Positions 26,941 through 35,712 of a DNA stretch of 64,000 bases are shown piece by piece. The stretch spans positions 434,001-498,000 of the forward strand of contig NZ_AUHV01000003.1 of assembly GCF_000423365.1 (NCBI RefSeq), read 5' to 3'. The notes beneath the pieces were generated by a model that was given only the letters and a program-made list of their open reading frames with translations, did not search any database and was not told the DNA's origin. The stretch comes from Maritalea myrionectae DSM 19524. GTDB lineage: Bacteria > Pseudomonadota > Alphaproteobacteria > Rhizobiales > Devosiaceae. The position numbers and the translations under genes were made by a program. Position 1 is the first letter of the stretch; each line of letters opens with the position of its first letter.

Positions 26941-28749
26941 CTAGCCTTCAATTTCCTCGCGCAACATTTCAATTTCCAGCCATTCTTCTTCCGCTGCATC
27001 CAGCTTTTGCTGGGTGGCGCCAAGCTCTTCAGTCAGCTTCTGAAATTTCTCAGGTGCCTTGGCATAAAGATCCGCGTCGGCGAGGTCTTCATTCAGCTTG
27101 GCCACCTTGGCTTCTAACTCTTCCATAAGCTTGGGCAGGGTTTCAAGCGCATGCTTGTGCTTGAAACTCAGCTTTTTCTGCGGTTTCGGCGCCGCAGGTT
27201 TGGCCTCTGATTTCGGCTTTTCTTTTTTCGGCTTCGGCTCGCTTTTGCGCTGACCGACACCGTGCCCCCGCAACGCCACCATATCCGAATAGCCACCAGC
27301 ATATTCGTGCCAATGACCATTGCCTTCATGCACAAGTATGGAGGTCGCCACCCGATCCAAAAAGTCCCGGTCGTGGCTCACCACAATCACCGTGCCATGA
27401 TAATCGGCCAGCATTTCCTGCAGCAAATCCAGCGTTTCCAAATCCAAATCGTTGGTCGGTTCGTCAAGGATCAACAGGTTCGAGGGTTGTGCCATGGCCT
27501 TGGCCAACAGAACCCGCGCCCGCTCGCCGCCGGACAGCTTGCCAACGGCAGTGCCCGCTTGTTCCGGCGAGAACAAAAAGTCCTTCATATAGCCGACCAC
27601 GTGCTTGGTTTGGTCGCCAATAACAATATTGTCGCTGCCCCCGCCCGTCAGGCTATCTTTCAAGCTCGTTTCGGGGTCAAGCTGCGCCCGCTTTTGGTCC
27701 AGCACCGCAATATCGAGCTTGGTGCCGAGTTGCACTTCGCCGTCGTCAGGTGCCAACTCCCCCGTGATCAATTTGATCAATGTCGATTTGCCAGCCCCGT
27801 TGGGGCCAACAATGCCCAAGCGATCTCCGCGCATGACACGAAGGCTGAAATCTTTCACAATGGTCAGATCGCCAAAGGCTTTGGACACATTTTTTACATC
27901 TGCCACAATCGCTCCAGATTGCTGGCCCTCGGTCGCCTGCATTTTCACATTGCCCGTGGGTCCGCGATGGTCCACCCGCTTTTGCCGCAAATCAGCCAGT
28001 TCCGACATGCGCCGCACATTGCGTTTGCGCCGTGCAGTCACCCCGTAACGCACCCAATGCTCTTCGCGCACAATTTGCCGATCCAGCTTATGCTGCTCCA
28101 GCTCTTCTTGCGCCAAAATATCATCACGCCACTGTTCAAAATGGGCAAAACCCTGACTGTTTTGGCGGGTTTTCCCCCGATCCAGCCACACAGTGGATTG
28201 AGTTAAATCTGACAGAAAGCGCCTATCGTGCGAAATGATCACCATCGCCGATTTCATCGACTTCAGCTCATCTTGCAGCCATTCAATGGCGGGCAGATCC
28301 AAATGGTTGGTCGGCTCGTCCAACAGCAGCACATCAGGCTCCGGTGCCAAGGCCCGCGCCAGCGCCGCCCGACGCGATTCACCACCTGACAAGCCAACAG
28401 GTGAAGCCTCCGGATCAAGACCGAGTTCACTTAAAAGATAGGGCGCGCGATATTGGTCATCCCCATCCACCAGGCCGTCCTGCACATAGTCCAACACAGT
28501 TTCATAAGCGCTCAAATCTGGCTCTTGCTGCAAATAGCGCCAAGTGACGCCGGGCTGCACAAAGCGTGTGCCACTGTCCGCTTCAACATCACCCGCCAGG
28601 ATTTTCAGCAGCGTCGATTTGCCCGAACCATTACGTCCCACCAAGGCAATACGCTCTCCTGGCGCAACAAAAAGCGCTGCACCTTCCAACAAAGGCGTGC
28701 CGCCAAAAGTGAGATAAATATCTTGAAGTGAGAGAACTGCGCTGGCCAT
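26941..28749 (-). CDS. uup: ABC-F family ATPase, Uup type
   Basis: This cytoplasmic protein of 602 residues has two ATPase domains and no membrane part. The first has Walker A GRNGSGKSTLL (near 37), the signature LSGGESRRAALARAL and LLLDEPTNHLD. The second has GPNGAGKSTLI, LSGGERARVLLAKAM and LILDEPTNDLD. The C-terminal 90 residues form a charged linker ('KPKKEKPKSEAKPAAPKPQ') and a coiled coil ('LPKLMEELEAKVAKLNEDLADADL'), which is the Uup hallmark. Such proteins act on ribosomes or branched DNA intermediates. It diverges from the sulfurtransferase gene. Confidence 0.9.
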   Translation of the reverse strand: MASAVLSLQDIYLTFGGTPLLEGAALFVAPGERIALVGRNGSGKSTLLKILAGDVEADSGTRFVQPGVTWRYLQQEPDLSAYETVLDYVQDGLVDGDDQYRAPYLLSELGLDPEASPVGLSGGESRRAALARALAPEPDVLLLDEPTNHLDLPAIEWLQDELKSMKSAMVIISHDRRFLSDLTQSTVWLDRGKTRQNSQGFAHFEQWRDDILAQEELEQHKLDRQIVREEHWVRYGVTARRKRNVRRMSELADLRQKRVDHRGPTGNVKMQATEGQQSGAIVADVKNVSKAFGDLTIVKDFSLRVMRGDRLGIVGPNGAGKSTLIKLITGELAPDDGEVQLGTKLDIAVLDQKRAQLDPETSLKDSLTGGGSDNIVIGDQTKHVVGYMKDFLFSPEQAGTAVGKLSGGERARVLLAKAMAQPSNLLILDEPTNDLDLETLDLLQEMLADYHGTVIVVSHDRDFLDRVATSILVHEGNGHWHEYAGGYSDMVALRGHGVGQRKSEPKPKKEKPKSEAKPAAPKPQKKLSFKHKHALETLPKLMEELEAKVAKLNEDLADADLYAKAPEKFQKLTEELGATQQKLDAAEEEWLEIEMLREEIEG

Positions 28750-28841
28750 ATGAGATCTATATATTCCTGTTTAGGGTCTACTATCATTGATTGGCATAAA
28801 TACAATGGCCAAAAACCAGACCAAACCGCAAAGGCATCCTC

Positions 28842-29699
28842 ATGAGCGCACAAATTGACACTTACCTGATCGAAGCCGACGAGCTGGCTGCAAAGCTGGG
28901 CCAACCCAATCTGGTTATTTTTGACGCGTCCATGCATCTGCCCGGTGCCAACCGTGACGCAATCAAAGAATATCAAGAAAAGCACATCCCCGGCGCCATG
29001 TTTTTCTCGATCAAGGAACTGTCGGACCCGAACTCCACTCTGTCGCACACCATGCCCAGCGCCGCATTCTTTCAGGATCAAATGCAAAAAATGGGTGTAA
29101 ATAATGATGATCAGATCGTGGTCTATGATACCCAAGGCCTGTTTTCTGCCGCCCGTGCCTGGTGGATGCTCAGCCAAATGGGCGCAAGCAATGTGCGTAT
29201 TCTCAATGGCGGTTTCCCCTATTGGGAAAAGCAAGGCCACCCCACCGAAAGCGTCCAGCCCATGCCAAATGCCAACGGCAATTTCACCGCCGCTTTCGAT
29301 GCACAAAAGCTGGTGCCGTTTGAAGAATTACTCGACTTAGTGAATAAGGGCGACCAAAGCTGCAATATTCTTGATGCCCGCGGCCCGGGCCGCTTCAAAG
29401 GCGAAACCGACGAGCCGCGCGAGGGCATGCGCGCGGGCCATATGCCGGGTGCCCAAAATCTGCACTATGCTGCGTTTTTGGACGATGAAGGCCGCCTGCG
29501 CCCCAAGGCTGAACTTGAGCAGATCATAAATGAGAAATTCGACGCCTCAAAACCCACGATCACCACTTGCGGCTCCGGTGTCACCGCCTGCGTCATCCTT
29601 TTGGTGCTGGAGATTTTGGGCCACCAAAACACACGTCTTTATGACGGTTCATGGAGCGAATGGGGCGCACGACCTGAAACGCCAATTGTAAAGGGGTAG
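28842..29699 (+). CDS. sseA: 3-mercaptopyruvate sulfurtransferase
   Basis: This enzyme transfers sulfur from mercaptopyruvate to a thiol acceptor or cyanide. Two rhodanese domains fill the 285 residues. The C-terminal one carries the active loop C-G-S-G-V-T-A with Cys near residue 243, the mercaptopyruvate-type loop; a thiosulfate rhodanese would have C-R-x-G-V-T. The inactive N-terminal domain includes 'HIPGAMFFSIKELSDPNSTLSHTMPS', a family-typical stretch. There is no signal peptide. The pseudouridine kinase gene follows at 29763. Confidence 0.92.
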   Translation: MSAQIDTYLIEADELAAKLGQPNLVIFDASMHLPGANRDAIKEYQEKHIPGAMFFSIKELSDPNSTLSHTMPSAAFFQDQMQKMGVNNDDQIVVYDTQGLFSAARAWWMLSQMGASNVRILNGGFPYWEKQGHPTESVQPMPNANGNFTAAFDAQKLVPFEELLDLVNKGDQSCNILDARGPGRFKGETDEPREGMRAGHMPGAQNLHYAAFLDDEGRLRPKAELEQIINEKFDASKPTITTCGSGVTACVILLVLEILGHQNTRLYDGSWSEWGARPETPIVKG

Positions 29700-29719
29700 A
29701 CAAATCCCCACACAACCTA

Positions 29720-29754
29720 TATTGCAAATGTTTATCAAGCAAACTTTTGCAATA
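29720..29754. promoter_or_regulatory. Inverted repeat upstream of the HTH-PfkB kinase gene
   Basis: Arms TATTGCAAA and TTTGCAATA (perfect, 9 bp) are separated by 17 bases, giving about two helical turns between centres. It lies immediately before the kinase start and may be the operator for that protein's own winged-helix domain. Confidence 0.5.
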
Positions 29755-29762
29755 AAGGCGCT

Positions 29763-30857
29763 ATGTCCCTTACCGATCTGGAACAAAGATTATTGGCCGA
29801 AATCACGGCCCACCCTTACGCCAGCCAAAAAGAGCTTGGCGAGCGTCTGGGCGTGGCACGGGCAACTGTCGCCAATTATATTGAGCGCCTGCAAGCCAAG
29901 GGCTACATTCTCGGACGCGCCTATATTGTGGCGCAACAGCAAAGCATTTTGTGCATAGGCGGCGCGGTGATGGACCGGGTGCTCAAGCTGAAAGAGCCCG
30001 GCATTTTGGAAACCTCCAACCCGGCGAGCGCTGAAGAAACCCGTGGCGGGGTGGCCCGCAATGTGGCTGAAAATCTTGCGCGCTTGGGCGAGCCCACCAA
30101 ACTGCTTTCAATCGTCGGCGACGATGGCGCGGCAGACGCGTTGAGCGCTGCCACCACACAAAGTGGCGTCGACCTTTCCCACATGGTGCGCAACCGCAAC
30201 TTGGCCACCGGCACCTACACAGCGATTATGCAGCCCGACGGCAGCCTCTATCTGGGCGTCGCGGATATGGACATTTTCAACCAAATGGACGCAGCTTTTG
30301 TGCAAACCCATTTGGGCCTGATCAGCGGCTCAGCCCTGATATTTGCCGACACCAATTTGTCGACAGATGGCTTGGCCAAACTCGTCACCCATTGCCGCGA
30401 CCAGAATATTCCGTTGGCCGTAGACACTGTTTCAATTCCGAAATTCAAACGCCTGCCGGACGATCTGAGCGGCATCAGCTATCTGTTCTGCAATAAGGAC
30501 GAAGCTTTGGCTGCCACCGAGCAAGCAACACCCGACGCAATGATCACTGCTTTGATCTCGCGCGGTGCCGAACATGTGATCATCACCGACGGCGCCAACG
30601 GCGTCTATCTCTCTTATCAAAACACCATGCAACACCTTGCCGTGCCTGCAGCCGAAATCGTGGACGTTTCCGGCGCGGGCGACGCCTTTGTGGCGGGCAC
30701 GCTGCATGGTCTCAATCAAAAGCTGCCCCTTGCTCAAGCCGCACAATTCGGCATCGCCGCAGCGCAACACACCCTCAAATCCACCCTGCGCAACAGCCCC
30801 GACCTCTCCCACACGGCGGTTGAAACATTTGCGCATCAGCATTTTGCATCCAACTAA
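29763..30857 (+). CDS. psuK: PfkB-family kinase with N-terminal winged helix, probable pseudouridine kinase
   Basis: This 364-residue protein combines a DNA-binding winged helix (about 1-55: 'LEQRLLAEITAHPYASQKELGERLGVARATVANYIERLQAKGYI') with a ribokinase-like domain (about 60-360). The kinase part has 'GGVARNVAENLARLG' (substrate-binding di-glycine) and the catalytic 'DVSGAGDAFVAGTLHG'. E. coli PsuK lacks the DNA-binding part; E. coli YeiI has it. The next gene is psuG, so the expected reaction is phosphorylation of pseudouridine to pseudouridine 5'-phosphate. The fusion suggests that the enzyme also senses its substrate and regulates its own operon. Confidence 0.85.
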   Translation: MSLTDLEQRLLAEITAHPYASQKELGERLGVARATVANYIERLQAKGYILGRAYIVAQQQSILCIGGAVMDRVLKLKEPGILETSNPASAEETRGGVARNVAENLARLGEPTKLLSIVGDDGAADALSAATTQSGVDLSHMVRNRNLATGTYTAIMQPDGSLYLGVADMDIFNQMDAAFVQTHLGLISGSALIFADTNLSTDGLAKLVTHCRDQNIPLAVDTVSIPKFKRLPDDLSGISYLFCNKDEALAATEQATPDAMITALISRGAEHVIITDGANGVYLSYQNTMQHLAVPAAEIVDVSGAGDAFVAGTLHGLNQKLPLAQAAQFGIAAAQHTLKSTLRNSPDLSHTAVETFAHQHFASN

Positions 30858-30868
30858 GGATTCCTCCC

Positions 30869-31777
30869 ATGAATTTTGATCTTCAATTTGGTGCACATGT
30901 CGCCGAAGCCTTGAAAAACAATACGCCCATTGTGGCGCTCGAAACCACCGTGGTGACCCACGGCATGGCCTATCCCAGCAATCTGGAAACAGCGCTCGCC
31001 ATGGAAAATGCCGTAAAAGAAGCCGGTGCTTGCCCAGCGACACTCGGCATTGTGGATGGACAGGTGACTGTCGGTTTGACCGAGGAGCAGCTGAAAGACT
31101 TTGCCACAAGCGAACGCGGTTCAATTGCCAAATGTTCGCGCCGCGACTTTGCGCCATTGTTGGGCAAAAACCAATCCGGCTCTTTAACCGTCGCAGGCAC
31201 CATGATCGTGGCCGCTGCCGCCAAAATCGACATCTTTGCCACCGGCGGCATTGGCGGCGTGCACCGCGGCCACCCATTTGATGTGTCCGCTGACCTAACC
31301 GAATTGGGCAAAACGCCCGTTGCCGTGGTCTGCGCGGGTGCCAAGTCGATCCTTGACTTGCCGCTTACCCTTGAAGTGTTGGAAACCCAAGGTGTGCCCA
31401 TTGTTGGCTATCAAACCAAAAACCTGCCCGCTTTTTACACCCGCGATAGCGGCATGGCCCTGCCCCACAGTGTGGACAATATTGCCGAAGCTGCCGCCAC
31501 CTACACTGCATGGCGCGACTTGGGTGCAGATAGCGGATTGCTGTTCACCAACCCGGTGCCAGAAGCGGATGCGCTGAGCAATGATGAGATGGAAACCATC
31601 ATCGATCAAGCAATCGCAGAAGCGGACGCAAACGACATTAAAGGCGCAGCGGTCACCCCATTTGTTTTGGGTAAAGTGGTGGAATTAAGCGAAGGCCGTT
31701 CACTCAAAGCAAACATTGCGCTATTGATCAACAACGCGAAACTGGCCGGGGAGATTGCCGTCGCGGCCAAACGATAG
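30869..31777 (+). CDS. psuG: Pseudouridine-5'-phosphate glycosidase
   Basis: This enzyme cleaves the C-C glycosidic bond of pseudouridine 5'-phosphate to uracil and ribose 5-phosphate. The 302-residue protein matches PsuG throughout. Likely catalytic residues are Glu25 in 'VALETTVVTHGM', Lys88 in 'GSIAKCSRRDF' and Lys159 in 'VCAGAKSILDLPLT'; the metal-binding region 'TGGIGGVHRG' lies between. It follows the kinase by 11 bases, which completes the two-step pathway. No pseudouridine transporter is next to the pair. Confidence 0.95.
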   Translation: MNFDLQFGAHVAEALKNNTPIVALETTVVTHGMAYPSNLETALAMENAVKEAGACPATLGIVDGQVTVGLTEEQLKDFATSERGSIAKCSRRDFAPLLGKNQSGSLTVAGTMIVAAAAKIDIFATGGIGGVHRGHPFDVSADLTELGKTPVAVVCAGAKSILDLPLTLEVLETQGVPIVGYQTKNLPAFYTRDSGMALPHSVDNIAEAAATYTAWRDLGADSGLLFTNPVPEADALSNDEMETIIDQAIAEADANDIKGAAVTPFVLGKVVELSEGRSLKANIALLINNAKLAGEIAVAAKR

Positions 31778-31802
31778 GCGTTTTAGGGGTTGAGAGCGAC
31801 GA

Positions 31803-33272
31803 ATGATCACCAGAAACGATGATGCAAGCGTAACTCAACCGCTCAAATTTTTGCTCATTGCAGGCGTTGCCCTTTTGCTGGGGCTGCGCCTTTTCTTTTG
31901 GCTTAGCGGCAATATGGTGGCGGACGAAGCCTATTATTGGATGTGGTCGCAACACCCAGCCATTTCCTATTATGACCATCCGCCGCTCAACGCCTGGACC
32001 CTTTGGGCGGCGTCCAAACTGGTTGGCTGGAATGTCTGGGCTTTGCGCCTTATGCCGGTTTTGACATTCCTGGCCGACATTTGGGTGCTCTGGCTCATCT
32101 CCAAACAAATCAGCACCGCCCCCAAGCAGCATTTTGCGGTAACCTTTGTGTTGTTTCTCAGCACGCCCATCTTCCTCACCATGACCATGCTGGCACTGCC
32201 AGATCACCTCATGGTGCTGTTGCTGCTGCTCGGCCTGTTGTTCTTTCTTAAATTCTTTATTCCGCTCAACGAGGATCAGCCCCCCGCTTGGCTTTGGCTA
32301 TATGCCGCATGCATCTGCGTGGGGCTGGCCACACTGGCCAAATATAACGCGGTGCTCTTGGGCGCCGGCGTCTTCCTCTATGCGGTTTTCACCCCCAACG
32401 CACGGCGCATCTTTCGTCATGGACAGAGCTATCTCGCCTTTGCGCTTTTCCTTCTGGTCGTTGGCCCTGAGATTTATTGGAACATCAACACCAACGCCTC
32501 CTCCATCAGTTTTATCTTGCGCGATCGTCATGCGGGCCTGCCCTCGGAAAACAATTTTAGCGGTCTGATCGGGTATCTGGCTGGCATGGTTGGTTTTTTG
32601 TCGCCCTTTTTGATCTGGTCATTGGCAAAAACTCTATGGCCCCGGCGTAACACGCCCGCTGGCCTGGGCATCGCAAAATTTGCGTTCTGGACCTCCAGTC
32701 TTTTGTTTCTGGCGCTCTCATTCACCACGGACATCATGTTCCATTGGAACCTTGTGGCCTATATCGCAATCCTGCCCTTTCTCGCCCACTATGTGCGCTG
32801 GGGATGGCTTACATTTGCGCATGTGGTTTATGGCGTTCTTCTGGCGGCGATCATTGCTTTTAACTTTGGCGTTTTGCCCATCCGCACCTATTTCAGCACC
32901 GCCGACTATTTTTCCGCCCGATCATTCGGCTGGACAGAATCCGCGACACGGGTGCAAACACTCATGGCTGAACATGACATAGGCTTTGTGGCGGGCACAC
33001 ATTATACCATTTCCGCCCCCCTAGGGTTTGCAATGCAAGACGCAAATGTCACTGATTTGGGCAGCGCCCCTTCTCAATTTCGCTATTGGTTTGAGCCCGC
33101 GCAACATTTGGGCGAAAACGCGCTCATCATCACCCACACGGGCAATGGACTGGGGGAAACCCTTGCCGATCGCTTCGAGACAGTCGAGCTAGTCGACACA
33201 ATAGAAATCTACCGCCAAGGCTATTTGGTGGAAAAGCGCCACACCTATTTGGCAACCAACTTTAAAAACTAG
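31803..33272 (+). CDS. Glycosyltransferase family 39 / ArnT-like membrane protein
   Basis: This polytopic inner-membrane protein of 489 residues has about eleven hydrophobic segments. The periplasmic first loop has the PMT/ArnT signature: the catalytic acidic pair in 'MVADEAYYWMWSQHPAISYYDHPPLNAW'. Members transfer a sugar from a polyprenyl-phosphate donor to lipid A, protein or another lipid. A soluble C-terminal region of about 110 residues follows the last segment. The gene lies 25 bases after psuG but is functionally unrelated. The acceptor is unknown. Confidence 0.85.
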   Translation: MITRNDDASVTQPLKFLLIAGVALLLGLRLFFWLSGNMVADEAYYWMWSQHPAISYYDHPPLNAWTLWAASKLVGWNVWALRLMPVLTFLADIWVLWLISKQISTAPKQHFAVTFVLFLSTPIFLTMTMLALPDHLMVLLLLLGLLFFLKFFIPLNEDQPPAWLWLYAACICVGLATLAKYNAVLLGAGVFLYAVFTPNARRIFRHGQSYLAFALFLLVVGPEIYWNINTNASSISFILRDRHAGLPSENNFSGLIGYLAGMVGFLSPFLIWSLAKTLWPRRNTPAGLGIAKFAFWTSSLLFLALSFTTDIMFHWNLVAYIAILPFLAHYVRWGWLTFAHVVYGVLLAAIIAFNFGVLPIRTYFSTADYFSARSFGWTESATRVQTLMAEHDIGFVAGTHYTISAPLGFAMQDANVTDLGSAPSQFRYWFEPAQHLGENALIITHTGNGLGETLADRFETVELVDTIEIYRQGYLVEKRHTYLATNFKN

Positions 33273-33274
33273 CC

Positions 33275-33310
33275 AAAAAAAAGGGTGCCCAACCGCAGTT
33301 GAAGGCACCC
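33275..33310 (-). terminator. Rho-independent terminator of the TIGR02594-type gene
   Basis: On the minus strand the stem GGGTGCC / GGCACCC, with inner CAAC/GTTG pairing, is followed by eight T. It lies between two convergent genes. The hairpin may also help end the glycosyltransferase transcript. Confidence 0.8.
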
Positions 33311-33335
33311 ATTTCAGATTGAAACGCGGCTACTC

Positions 33336-33758
33336 CTAGCGCGCTTTAATCGGGTCACGCCATGCAATGGCTTTGCTCGCAGGGTAGCACCCCACCGCGA
33401 CCTTCTTTGAATAATTGCCAGAGATGATTTTGACCTGGCCATTGTCACATTTGCCCATCACAACCCCCACATGATTGCGCATCACCATGATTGAGCCCAC
33501 CTTGGCGGTTTTTGTGGTCTTGCCATAAGAGGCAAAGTCTCGGGCGCGGTTCGACCCGCGCGATTGAAATCCAGCCCGTTTCAAAATTTGATCCATATAG
33601 CAGGCACACCATTTTGACGGGCATCCACCGGGGCGACGCTGCCCCAAATCTTTTTCCATCAGTCTAACCAAAGGGGTAGCCTGTGCCGGCACCACTGCAG
33701 AAAACGGCAGCGCAAGCGCAAGCACGGCAATCACCGCGCGCAAAGTCATTTTGTTCAT
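33336..33758 (-). CDS. Secreted TIGR02594-type (CHAP/NlpC-like) protein
   Basis: This protein of 140 residues has a signal peptide with probable cleavage after A-Q-A near residue 27. The mature part has 'DLGQRRPGGCPSKWCACYMDQILKRAGF', where the cysteine could be the nucleophile of a CHAP/NlpC-like cysteine peptidase. A histidine follows in 'MVMRNHVGVVMGKCDNGQVKIISGNYSKKVAVGCYP'. Members are thought to cut peptidoglycan, and five cysteines suggest disulfides after export. The ATG at 33758 is chosen; an upstream TTG/GTG would only lengthen the signal. Confidence 0.75.
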   Translation of the reverse strand: MNKMTLRAVIAVLALALPFSAVVPAQATPLVRLMEKDLGQRRPGGCPSKWCACYMDQILKRAGFQSRGSNRARDFASYGKTTKTAKVGSIMVMRNHVGVVMGKCDNGQVKIISGNYSKKVAVGCYPASKAIAWRDPIKAR

Positions 33759-33987
33759 GTAGCTGTTCACCAAGCGGACGCGGTGCCCTGCACCAAAACG
33801 TCCCGATTATCCTATTGTTCGTCAAACGCGCCAACCAGCAGGCACGCTCAGATAAAAGCGCGAAACATCGCGACGGGCCGCCATGTGGCGCCCGAATGTG
33901 TCAGAAATGAGGACCCCTTGACGCTGCGCGGCAAAACCAATCAAATGATCAAAAAATCCCTCCCTTCGCGCAGCAATAGAGGCGTTT

Positions 33988-35160
33988 ATGCAACATTATG
34001 ATGTGATTGTGGTTGGCCTTGGAGCCATGGGCAGCGCAGCTGCCTATCAATTGGCCAAGTCCGGCACCAAGGTTTTGGGCCTTGATCAACACACACCGCC
34101 ACACATTCATGGGTCCACCCACGGGGAAAGTCGCCTGACCCGGCAGGCAATTGGGGAAGGATTCGCCTATGTGCCCTTTGCTTTACGCGCCCACGAAATC
34201 TGGCGCGAGATTGAAGCCGAAACTGGCGAAAAACTACTCAATGAAATTGGCGCGGTGATGATCTCCAGTGATCAATCAGATCAAGCCACGGCCAAGAAAG
34301 GCTTTTTGGCAACAACCGAGGCAGCCGCCAAGAAGTTTGACATCGCACACGAAATGCTCACCCCGGCGGAGGTGCGCAGTCGATTTCCAAACTTCCTCAT
34401 CAGCGACAATGAACATGCCTATTTTGAACCCGGCGCCGGCTATTTACGGGCAGAGCAATGTGTCGATAATCAACTCAAACTCGCGGAAAAATATGGTGCC
34501 GACTTGCGATATGGACAGGTCGTGGGCGTGATCATGCCGCAGGCTGATGGCGCTGTTAATGTGCGCACGCAACAAGAAACCTTCAGCGCCGCAAAAGTGA
34601 TTTTGAGCGCCGGGCCATGGGTGCGATCATTTCTCCATCCAAAATGGCACGATATTTTCCAGCCCACCCGCCAAGTGCTGCATTGGCTGGATATCGAAAA
34701 AGACCATCAATCAGCTTGGGAAAATAGCCCCGCCTTTGCCTGGCCTCATGGCGAAGAGCCCGACGACTTTTTCTATGGCATGCCGTCACTTGCCGCGCCG
34801 CATCAATTCAAAATGGCGTCCGAATTTTATGGCGCGCCTACATTGCCGGAAGAGACAAATCGGGAGGTTAGTCGCGCGGAACAGGACGAATTTTTCCGCC
34901 GTCACCCGAAGGATCGACTGCTCGGGTTGAACCCGAATGTCGTGCGCTCCGCAACCTGCCTTTATACCGCAGCGCCCGACGGCCAGTTTATTATGGATGG
35001 TCACCCTGATTTGGAAAATGTTTTTCTGGTGTCGCCCTGCTCCGGCCATGGCTTCAAGCACAGTGCCGCCATTGGCGAAATGCTGGCCCAACTCATGACA
35101 AAGGGCGAAACATCTTACGACATTTCGCCCTTCAAATTGTCACGATTTAATCGGGACTAG
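33988..35160 (+). CDS. solA: N-methyl-L-tryptophan oxidase / monomeric sarcosine oxidase-like flavoprotein
   Basis: This FAD enzyme of 390 residues oxidises N-methyl amino acids, giving the amine, formaldehyde and peroxide. The N-terminal dinucleotide fold 'DVIVVGLGAMGSAAAYQLAKSG' is followed by 'STHGESRLTRQAIGEG', a flavin-contact region of the MSOX/MTOX family. 'RSATCLYTAAPDGQFIMDG' contains the cysteine that binds FAD covalently in the family, and 'SPCSGHGFKHSAAIGE' ends the FAD site. The substrate could be sarcosine, N-methyltryptophan or another N-methyl amino acid. The 229 bases between this gene and the divergent 33758 start show no site I can name. Confidence 0.87.
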   Translation: MQHYDVIVVGLGAMGSAAAYQLAKSGTKVLGLDQHTPPHIHGSTHGESRLTRQAIGEGFAYVPFALRAHEIWREIEAETGEKLLNEIGAVMISSDQSDQATAKKGFLATTEAAAKKFDIAHEMLTPAEVRSRFPNFLISDNEHAYFEPGAGYLRAEQCVDNQLKLAEKYGADLRYGQVVGVIMPQADGAVNVRTQQETFSAAKVILSAGPWVRSFLHPKWHDIFQPTRQVLHWLDIEKDHQSAWENSPAFAWPHGEEPDDFFYGMPSLAAPHQFKMASEFYGAPTLPEETNREVSRAEQDEFFRRHPKDRLLGLNPNVVRSATCLYTAAPDGQFIMDGHPDLENVFLVSPCSGHGFKHSAAIGEMLAQLMTKGETSYDISPFKLSRFNRD

Positions 35161-35558
35161 CTCGTCACCATGCGCGTGATATAAAACCCTGCTGCGGCGG
35201 CAGTCGCGGTCAGGGTCGCGCCCCAAATCATATCGACGATGGCCACACTCACCGGCCAATCTTTCAACGTGGCATAGTTGGTCATGTCGTATGTGCCATA
35301 GGCGAGCAGCCCCAAGAGCGCGCCTGAAATCACTGCGGGCATCACCGAACCGGCCTTAAGTGCGGGCAAAACTGCGAAATAAACGATACCCACAACATAA
35401 AACAAATAGAACACACCGGCGGCGGCGAAGTTCGGACTATCCGCCATTAAATGGCTGATGCGTTCAAAATAAAAGTTACGGGCGACATAGCTAAGCCAAA
35501 CAAAGTCAATTCCCAGAAAAATCACCAATGTGGCGACGTAAGCGATTAGATTGGTCAT
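35157..35558 (-). CDS. DUF2177 family membrane protein
   Basis: This 133-residue protein has four hydrophobic segments and fits DUF2177 (for example 'FLGIDFVWLSYVARNFYFERISHLM' and 'AYGTYDMTNYATLKDWPVSVAIVDMIWG'). The function is unknown. AGGAG lies seven bases before the ATG at 35558. A TGATCC-N19-TAAGTC promoter of the alphaproteobacterial RpoE type lies directly upstream, giving a leader of only about a dozen bases. With the RpoE/ChrR genes 3 kb away, it is probably part of the singlet-oxygen response. Confidence 0.85.
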   Translation of the reverse strand: MTNLIAYVATLVIFLGIDFVWLSYVARNFYFERISHLMADSPNFAAAGVFYLFYVVGIVYFAVLPALKAGSVMPAVISGALLGLLAYGTYDMTNYATLKDWPVSVAIVDMIWGATLTATAAAAGFYITRMVTS

Positions 35559-35577
35559 GTTGTTGCTCCTGTTGTAA

Positions 35578-35608
35578 GACTTACGCCATGGCCAAGCTAG
35601 GCGGATCA
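35578..35608 (-). promoter_or_regulatory. RpoE (ECF11-type) promoter for the DUF2177 gene
   Basis: On the minus strand a -35 box TGATCC (35608-35603) and a -10 box TAAGTC (35583-35578) are 19 bases apart. R. sphaeroides RpoE promoters have TGATCC and TAAGA-like boxes at about 18 bases. The start codon lies 20 bases past the -10. Confidence 0.65.
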
Positions 35609-35649
35609 CTCTTCAGCCCCAGTTCGTCAATTTATTAAGGGGAGCGTTG

Positions 35650-35655
35650 TGATCC
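35650..35655 (+). promoter_or_regulatory. RpoE-type -35 box before the flavin oxidoreductase gene
   Basis: TGATCC occurs 58 bases before the ATG at 35713 in the correct direction. The bases 18-19 downstream (TTTCTT) match the expected -10 poorly, so only half of the promoter is convincing. Confidence 0.35.
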
Positions 35656-35712
35656 ATTACACACAAGTCCGCGTTTCTTCTACATCAGATTTATCGATCG
35701 GAACCGGACTTT

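Noticed and set aside
27262-28206. Long plus-strand open frame of 314 codons
   Set aside because: It is antisense to the ABC-F ATPase, which has complete motifs in every part; the plus-strand peptide is His/Gln-rich without domains.
30432-31277. Minus-strand open frame of 281 codons across the psuK-psuG junction
   Set aside because: Both psu genes are well supported; the opposite frame is Arg/Trp/Cys-rich and typical of an antisense shadow.
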